DNA of 11,487 nucleotides from an uncultured Parabacteroides sp. GTDB lineage: Bacteria > Bacteroidota > Bacteroidia > Bacteroidales > Tannerellaceae. The translations under genes and the position numbers were made by a program. This document shows, in pieces, positions 7,043 to 11,487 of the stretch; the stretch's first letter is position 1; each line of letters starts with the position of its first letter. Location of the stretch: the NCBI RefSeq assembly GCF_902493135.1, contig NZ_CABUOD010000070.1:1-11487 (forward strand), in the 5' to 3' direction. Under the pieces are notes generated by a model. That model was not told the DNA's origin. It was given only the letters and a program-made list of their open reading frames with translations, and made no database searches.

Positions 7043-8230
7043 ATGAATGTTATATCAGTTATACGCGAAGAATTCAGGACAATTACCCACAGCTATGCCA
7101 TCGTGCTTGTGCTGATGGGGGGCATCTTTATTTACGGTTTGTTGTATAATTATATGTACGCGCCCAACCTGGTCCGCAAAGTCCCGGTCGCCGTCGTCGA
7201 CCATTCCCATAGCAAATTGAGCCGTCAATACGTCCGTTTGCTCGATGCCACTCCGCAGGTCGGTGTCGTGGCAACGGCCGTCGACTATACGGAGGCCCGT
7301 GAGATGATGAAATCGGGAGAAGCTGCCGGTATCCTTTATCTACCGGACGACTTCGAAGACCGTGTTTCGCGTGGCGAAGAGTCTGTCTTCATTATGTACG
7401 AGACGACGATCACTTTCCTCTACTATCTTTCCATAGAAGAAGCCTCGACCGGTTCCATGCTGGCCTTGAATGATGCCTACCGGCCGGATATGCTTGTCTT
7501 CCTGCCACAACAAGACGCCCCGAAGTTGGCTTCGGCCCAAGCGATCGAAGTTGTCGGGACGGCCCTCTACAACCCGACCGAAGGTTATGGCACTTATCTG
7601 ATACCGGCTGTCCTGATTGTCATTATCTTTCAGATATTAATGATGCTGATCGGTTCAATAAGCGGAGGTGAACGGCATAGCGGCTCGATTGTCCGTTTTG
7701 CAGGCAACCCAGTGGACCTCTCTTTCTGGCAAATGGCACAAGTGGTAACCGGCAAGGCATTTACATATAGCATCCTTTATGTGGTCTTCACCCTTTTCTT
7801 ATTAGGACTGCTTCCATTAGTCTTCAATCTGCCGGATATCGGGACACATTTGCACGTCGTCATGTTGCTAATCCCTTTTATTCTCGCGACCAGCTTTTTC
7901 GGACTTACAGCTTCCCTGTTCTTTACAGATTCCGAGATGCCGCCTCTGATGATCCCCTTCTTCTCTGTCGGCCTTCTGTTCCTCTCCGGTATCTCCTATC
8001 CGATAGAACTAATGCCTTGGTACTGGCAACTGACTTCCCACTTCATCCCGGCAGCCCCGGCAACAATGGCTTATGTCAAGCTGAATTCTATGGGAGCCTC
8101 GATGGCGGAGATACGGACGGAATATTTGATCCTCTGGGCACAGTGTGCATTCTATTTTATGACGGCTTGCCTGGTTTATCGGCATAATATCCGGAAAGCG
8201 ATAGTCCGGGCGAATGGTGGAAGACTTTAA
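7043..8230 (+). CDS. ABC-2 type transporter permease, second subunit
   Basis: A 395-residue inner-membrane protein with the same layout as the preceding permease: a helix at about 18-36, a periplasmic domain at about 40-183 starting with V-P-V-A-V-V-D (47-53), then helices at about 184-206, 236-260, 270-294, 301-320 and 360-379. The shared V/I-P-V-x-V/I-V-D start of the periplasmic domain and the P-I/V-E-x-M segment before the last loop (residues 320-324 here) show the two permeases are paralogues, so they probably pair. It is the last gene of the operon, followed by a strong AT-rich hairpin. No Walker A or ABC signature motif occurs in any protein encoded in the window, so nucleotide-binding function would have to come from elsewhere, or the complex works in another way. 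Confidence 0.85.
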   Translation: MNVISVIREEFRTITHSYAIVLVLMGGIFIYGLLYNYMYAPNLVRKVPVAVVDHSHSKLSRQYVRLLDATPQVGVVATAVDYTEAREMMKSGEAAGILYLPDDFEDRVSRGEESVFIMYETTITFLYYLSIEEASTGSMLALNDAYRPDMLVFLPQQDAPKLASAQAIEVVGTALYNPTEGYGTYLIPAVLIVIIFQILMMLIGSISGGERHSGSIVRFAGNPVDLSFWQMAQVVTGKAFTYSILYVVFTLFLLGLLPLVFNLPDIGTHLHVVMLLIPFILATSFFGLTASLFFTDSEMPPLMIPFFSVGLLFLSGISYPIELMPWYWQLTSHFIPAAPATMAYVKLNSMGASMAEIRTEYLILWAQCAFYFMTACLVYRHNIRKAIVRANGGRL

Positions 8231-8234
8231 TATA

Positions 8235-8277
8235 ATATTGTATAAGACCCTTATACAATATGGCTATTTTTCTTTTA
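8235..8277 (+). terminator. Terminator of the efflux operon
   Basis: ATATTGTATAAG (8235-8246) and CTTATACAATAT (8250-8261) form a perfect 12-bp stem with the 3-base loop ACC. After GGCTA comes a T-rich tail (8266-8277). The stem is AT-rich and the T tract starts five bases late, so termination may be partial. The minus side has no T tract, so it serves only the plus strand. Confidence 0.65.
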
Positions 8278-8286
8278 TCTTCCAAC

Positions 8287-8321
8287 TTTGATTTTTAAAT
8301 GCATATAAATCATTATATTTG
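8287..8321 (+). promoter_or_regulatory. Promoter of the TPR protein gene
   Basis: TATATTTG (8314-8321) matches the -7 consensus TAnnTTTG exactly. TTTG (8287-8290) is a candidate -33 box at 23 bases, slightly longer than usual. The predicted leader to the ATG at 8350 is about 20-25 bases and includes a four-codon reading frame (8339-8353) whose stop overlaps the start codon. Confidence 0.65.
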
Positions 8322-8349
8322 CGCCCATATCTGATAACATGATAAAGAA

Positions 8350-10077
8350 ATGAGACGAATACTACATTTGATTTTGATCAGCTGTCTGTGCCTCTCGGCA
8401 GCAGCACAGAAAAACGCCCCTAAATGGATGGACAAAGCCAAGAAGGCGGTCTTTACAATTACCACTTATGGAAAAGATGGGAATAAGCTTGCCACCAGTA
8501 CGGGATTCTTTATTTCCGAAACAGGCGAAGCTGTCTCTGCATATGATATCTTCAAAGGAGCCGAGAAAGCAACGGTCACAGACTTCGAAGGGAAGATGTT
8601 CCCGGTTAAGAATATCCAGGGAGCGGATGAACTGTATGACGCCGTAAAGTTTCAGGTCGAAGTGCCGAAAAAGGTCGCTTACCTGCCGATCGCTGCCGAT
8701 CCGGTGGCAAACGGGACAAATGCCTTTCTGCTATTGTATTCTACCGGAAAGAACGCCACCTTTAAGTCTGGTGCCATCACCGAGGTAAGCAAACTGAAAG
8801 ATCCGTATAAGTATTATAGGATGGCAATCCCATTGGAGAATAACGAACTCAATGCCCCGTTACTGACCCCCGAAGGTGAGGTGTTCGGGCTGGCACAGGC
8901 CGATGCAGGTGGAAAGAAAGATATTTGCTACGGCCTCTCTGCCGGATATGCAGGTAGCCTGTCAATAGGCTCTGCTGATTACTTGAGCTCTGCATATCGC
9001 AATATCAATATGCCAAAAGGATGGCCGAAGGAATTGGATCAGGCTACTGTTGCACTCTACCTGATTAGTGGCACACAGGATGCAAAGTCGCGCCTGGAAA
9101 CGGTCAATGATTTTATCGCCACCTTCCCGGATGCGCCCGACGGCTACTTGACCCGTTCCGATCTCTATGCCTATAACCGTGCGGAGTTGGCAAACTCTCC
9201 GGCTGAACAGGCCGCTTGCCTGCAAAAGGCGATGGATGACATAAAAACCGCTTCCAAATACAGTGACAAGAAAGGTGATTTTTGGTATAACCAGGCTAAG
9301 TTGATCTACGGTGTTGCTTCGGCCGACAGCACGCTGGCCGATCCCGCTTATACGACTGAAGCCGCTATGGAGGCATTGGACAAGGCGATCGAAGAGGACA
9401 ACCAGCCTGTCTATCACCAGTTAAAGGCGGATATATTGTTCAATAAAGGAGAGTTCCAACAGGCGTTCGATGAATATATGATCATTAACAACAGCGATAT
9501 TGCCTCTGCTTCTTCCTATTACTTGGCTGCAAAGGCAAAGGAACAGGTTACCGGTTTCAATATCGGTGACGTGATCGACCTGCTGGACAAGGCGATCGAG
9601 AAATGCGGGACAACCATGAATGCCGAAGCGGCAGCTTATGTGCTGGAACGGATCGACTGGCGCCTGCGTCTTGCACAATACACAGAGGCTATTGCCGACT
9701 ATGACCTCTATTATACACTGGTCGGCGGACAAGTGCTTCCGAACTTCTTCTTCTTGCGCGAACAGGCCAAGTTCCGTGCCGGTGACCTGGAAGGAGCTTT
9801 GAAGGATATCCGGACCGCCATACAGGGAAGTTCCGACACGCCCGACTATTATGCGGAAGAAGCCTCCATATACGTTCGTATGCAGAAGTATGAAGATGCA
9901 CTCAAAAGCATAGAGAAGGCAATTGAAATCGCTCCTGATTTCGGAGCCTGCTACCGCTTACGGGGCGTTTGTTACGTCCGTTTGAAGAAGAAAGCAGAAG
10001 CTTGCGAAGCATTCAACAAAGCTAAGGAATTGGGGGATCCGCTCGCCGAAAAGCTGATAAAGGAACATTGCAAATAA
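8350..10077 (+). CDS. Secreted degenerate trypsin-like domain plus TPR protein
   Basis: A 575-residue exported protein. Residues 1-19 are a signal peptide (cleavage near A-A-A before Q20). Residues about 26-212 look like a DegP/S1C-type serine protease fold: T-S-T-G-F-F-I (49-55) matches the G-S-G-V-I-I strand, and E-G-E-V-F-G-L (175-181) matches the N-G-E-L-I-G-I strand. The catalytic triad appears lost: the His position in S-A-Y-D-I-F (63-68) is Asp66, and the G-N-S-G-G motif is replaced by N-E-L-N-A (165-169). The Asp position (D97) remains. Residues about 230-575 are helical with several TPR-like repeats, clearest at 425-452, 465-493 and 499-565. It therefore probably acts as a periplasmic or surface scaffold rather than a protease. 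It has its own promoter, and a small lipoprotein gene follows nine bases after its stop. Confidence 0.75.
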   Translation: MRRILHLILISCLCLSAAAQKNAPKWMDKAKKAVFTITTYGKDGNKLATSTGFFISETGEAVSAYDIFKGAEKATVTDFEGKMFPVKNIQGADELYDAVKFQVEVPKKVAYLPIAADPVANGTNAFLLLYSTGKNATFKSGAITEVSKLKDPYKYYRMAIPLENNELNAPLLTPEGEVFGLAQADAGGKKDICYGLSAGYAGSLSIGSADYLSSAYRNINMPKGWPKELDQATVALYLISGTQDAKSRLETVNDFIATFPDAPDGYLTRSDLYAYNRAELANSPAEQAACLQKAMDDIKTASKYSDKKGDFWYNQAKLIYGVASADSTLADPAYTTEAAMEALDKAIEEDNQPVYHQLKADILFNKGEFQQAFDEYMIINNSDIASASSYYLAAKAKEQVTGFNIGDVIDLLDKAIEKCGTTMNAEAAAYVLERIDWRLRLAQYTEAIADYDLYYTLVGGQVLPNFFFLREQAKFRAGDLEGALKDIRTAIQGSSDTPDYYAEEASIYVRMQKYEDALKSIEKAIEIAPDFGACYRLRGVCYVRLKKKAEACEAFNKAKELGDPLAEKLIKEHCK

Positions 10078-10086
10078 GAAAGGTAT

Positions 10087-10521
10087 ATGAAGAAACTGAT
10101 GAATGTATTGCCATTGCTGCTTGTCGCTGCCCTGCCGTTCGGTACGGCTTGCCAGAGCAATAAGAAGAAGGCGGCGGAGAACGTGAATATAACGTTGTTC
10201 GATAAGGAGTTGCCGGAGATCAAGGCATTGGTCAACGGTGAATGGGAACTGGTGAGTGGCAAGAACGCCCGTGAGTTCTGCGAGTATGAAAATACTTTCA
10301 TCAAGTTTGCAGACGACCGGTATGTCTGGACGGAGGACGGCAAAGCCGAACCGGGAGCCTTGAATTGGCGCAAAGCGGATACGGGGGCCGGATATGAAGC
10401 CTATCTGATGGATGTCTTCTACGAGACCAACCCGGCCTATCCTGTGTCTGTCAAAGGGGATACTCTTATCCTGCAAGATTGCTCTGAAACGGGATATCAA
10501 TATACTTTAGTCAGGAAATAG
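10087..10521 (+). CDS. Small lipoprotein, unknown function
   Basis: A 144-residue protein with a lipoprotein signal: basic start, hydrophobic run at residues 6-18, and F-G-T-A-C with the lipidated Cys at residue 22, followed by a Lys-rich stretch (26-28). The mature part contains G-E-W-E-L-V (50-55), then alternating strands ending in a Tyr-rich C-terminus, which suggests a small beta-barrel such as a lipocalin-like fold; this is an impression, not a domain match. It lies nine bases after the TPR gene with an AAAGG stretch (10079-10083) as a possible ribosome site, so it is probably in the same operon and envelope process. Its last 11 bases overlap the 3' end of a minus-strand DUF763 remnant. 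Confidence 0.7.
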   Translation: MKKLMNVLPLLLVAALPFGTACQSNKKKAAENVNITLFDKELPEIKALVNGEWELVSGKNAREFCEYENTFIKFADDRYVWTEDGKAEPGALNWRKADTGAGYEAYLMDVFYETNPAYPVSVKGDTLILQDCSETGYQYTLVRK

Positions 10522-10738
10522 CCTGTATCACGAACCGGTATTTTACCGGATGCGGATGATATGCCAATAACTCTGCCGGGGTTTGAAGGGATGCCTTTCC
10601 TCGTCCGCCGCAGACATACACGCCCAACTCTTCCGACCTTCTGTTAATCACCTTCTTTAAGGCATTCATAACCGATGTCGTTATGCCGGACGAATGCCAG
10701 TCCATCCTCAACGGTAGATCTGCATATCCTCTTTTCAT
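10511..10738 (-). pseudogene. Remnant of a DUF763 protein gene
   Basis: The 75-codon frame starts with M-K-R-G-x-A-D-L-P-L, the usual N-terminus of DUF763 proteins, which are normally about 350-400 residues. It then jumps at residue 11 to M-D-W-H-S-S-G-I-T-T, which in full-length members as I recall them lies roughly 60-80 residues further on. Family-like sequence continues through E-L-G-V-Y-V-C-G-G-R-G-K (37-48) and T-P-A-E-L-L (53-58). After residue 60 (about position 10559) the resemblance ends, and the frame closes inside the neighbouring lipoprotein gene. This indicates an internal in-frame deletion plus loss of the C-terminal part. The function of DUF763 is unknown. A translated small protein cannot be excluded, but decay is the simpler explanation. 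Identification is from memory of family sequences. Confidence 0.6.
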
Positions 10739-10851
10739 GCTGCTAAGTTAAATAAAAAGAGAACTAACAATCCGAAACGAATGTATAATATTCGGAACAA
10801 ACGAGAGGAAAGAGGTGTTATGTATTCATAATCAACTAAATAATTATCAAT

Positions 10852-11367
10852 ATGAATTTACATGTGACAGATAAGGATCATATCCTGGGCCCCGACGATG
10901 CCCCGATAGAAATAGTCGAATATGCAGACTATCAATGTTCCTATTGCGGAAAAGCTTTCTATATTATGAAGGATATCCTGAAAGAACAGGGAGATAAAAT
11001 ACGCTTCATCTTTCGTAACTATCCGTTGGACGAGTTGCACCAATATGCCGTACATGCGGCTGTTGCTGCCGAAACAGCCTCGGCACAAGACAAGTTCTGG
11101 GAAATGCACGATATCTTGTTCGAGAACCAGGAAGAACTCGATGATACCCATTTGATTGAATATGCCCGTATTATCGATATGGACGTCAAGAAATTCAAAG
11201 AAGATTTCGGGCAGGAGCGTTTCATCCGCAAGGTACAGGAGGACTTCGATTCTGGCAATAAGGCGGGTATAGAAGGAACTCCCACTTTCTTTGTGAACGG
11301 AAAGAGGTATGAGGGCGACTGGATGACTAACGAGTTTCCGGAATATCTGAAGTCACTTCTTAAGTGA
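10852..11367 (+). CDS. DsbA-like thioredoxin-fold protein, cytoplasmic
   Basis: A 171-residue protein of the DsbA/Thioredoxin_4 type (2-hydroxychromene isomerase/FrnE-like fold). The active site is C29-S-Y-C32 at the start of the first long helix, just after the V-E-Y-A-D-Y strand (22-27). A helical insertion spans about residues 60-135, and the cis-Pro loop is G-T-P-T-F-F-V-N-G (142-150, Pro144). All expected redox residues are present, so it should form or exchange disulfides. There is no signal peptide: the first strand begins within 20 residues of the start, so the protein is probably cytoplasmic, where such proteins may act in thiol stress. A leader of 113 bases separates it from the DUF763 remnant, and no consensus -7 box is evident there. 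It seems to be a single-gene unit. Confidence 0.85.
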   Translation: MNLHVTDKDHILGPDDAPIEIVEYADYQCSYCGKAFYIMKDILKEQGDKIRFIFRNYPLDELHQYAVHAAVAAETASAQDKFWEMHDILFENQEELDDTHLIEYARIIDMDVKKFKEDFGQERFIRKVQEDFDSGNKAGIEGTPTFFVNGKRYEGDWMTNEFPEYLKSLLK

Positions 11368-11430
11368 ACCGGACCAGGCTCGTGAGAAAGAAGGGGGAGT
11401 GTGGAAAAGGGGAAAATGATAGGTTATTTA

Positions 11431-11487
11431 ATAAAAAGAAGGTGTGTCAAAAGAAAATCCTGCTTACAATAGACATAATTTAGGCAC
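11431..11487 (+). mobile_element. Possible left end of an insertion sequence
   Basis: The stretch GAAGGTGTGTCAAAAG (about 11438-11453) resembles terminal inverted repeats of transposase-bearing insertion sequences, whose ends often read G-rich then TGTCAAAA. It follows an AT-rich run that could be a target site. The window ends too soon to show a transposase or the other end, so this is only a possibility. Confidence 0.2.

Noticed and set aside
6511..7149. A 212-codon plus-strand frame within and past the first permease gene
   Set aside because: It is an alternate frame of both permease genes; its translation is rich in Arg, Pro and Cys and has no family features, while the main frames have clear membrane topology.
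10772..10796. CCGAA...TTCGG dyad upstream of the DsbA-like gene
   Set aside because: Short arms with an ambiguous register; it could be an operator but nothing else supports it.

Overview
The window looks like chromosomal DNA of a Bacteroidales bacterium, probably Bacteroides or Parabacteroides. The support is a FimB/Mfa2-type fimbrial lipoprotein, three promoter-like TAnnTTTG (-7) boxes placed where genes start, starts without strong Shine-Dalgarno sequences, and the family types present. The genus is an inference. I saw no tRNA, rRNA or CRISPR array.

Layout. (1) 1-949: a strong rho-independent terminator for a gene lying outside the window, then a fimbrial anchor/assembly lipoprotein. (2) 1124-1657: a small cytoplasmic protein with an N-terminal zinc ribbon and an FHA domain, followed by a 420-base gap. 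That gap holds a nested inverted-repeat structure at 1685-1787 and the promoter of the next gene. (3) 2078-3283: an MFS exporter very close to E. coli Fsr (fosmidomycin resistance). (4) 3358-8230: a four-gene export operon of TolC-like outer-membrane channel, HlyD-like adaptor and two ABC-2 type permeases. No ATP-binding subunit is encoded anywhere in the window. A perfect 24-base-class AT-rich hairpin at 8235-8261 ends it. (5) 8350-10521: a secreted protein in which a degenerate trypsin/DegP-like domain precedes TPR repeats, then a small lipoprotein. (6) 10511-10738 minus: what looks like an internally deleted, truncated relic of a DUF763 gene. (7) 10852-11367: a signal-less DsbA-like thioredoxin-fold protein. 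(8) The last ~60 bases may be the start of an insertion sequence.

How the genes work together. The efflux operon is the core: the outer-membrane channel, periplasmic adaptor and inner-membrane permeases would form one envelope-spanning exporter, perhaps with an ATPase supplied from elsewhere. Fsr lies just upstream on the same strand and could share transcription.

Most interesting signals. A 13-bp perfect inverted repeat has its right arm beginning at the TolC-gene start codon and encloses two tandem TAAATTT...CGCAC units. A repeat-like hairpin at the adaptor/permease junction carries the adaptor stop codon in one arm and the likely permease start codon in the loop. The TPR protein is apparently a pseudoprotease. 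The DUF763 relic shows gene decay. None of these amounts to proof of a new system. The start-codon inverted repeat and the ATPase-less exporter are the best leads.
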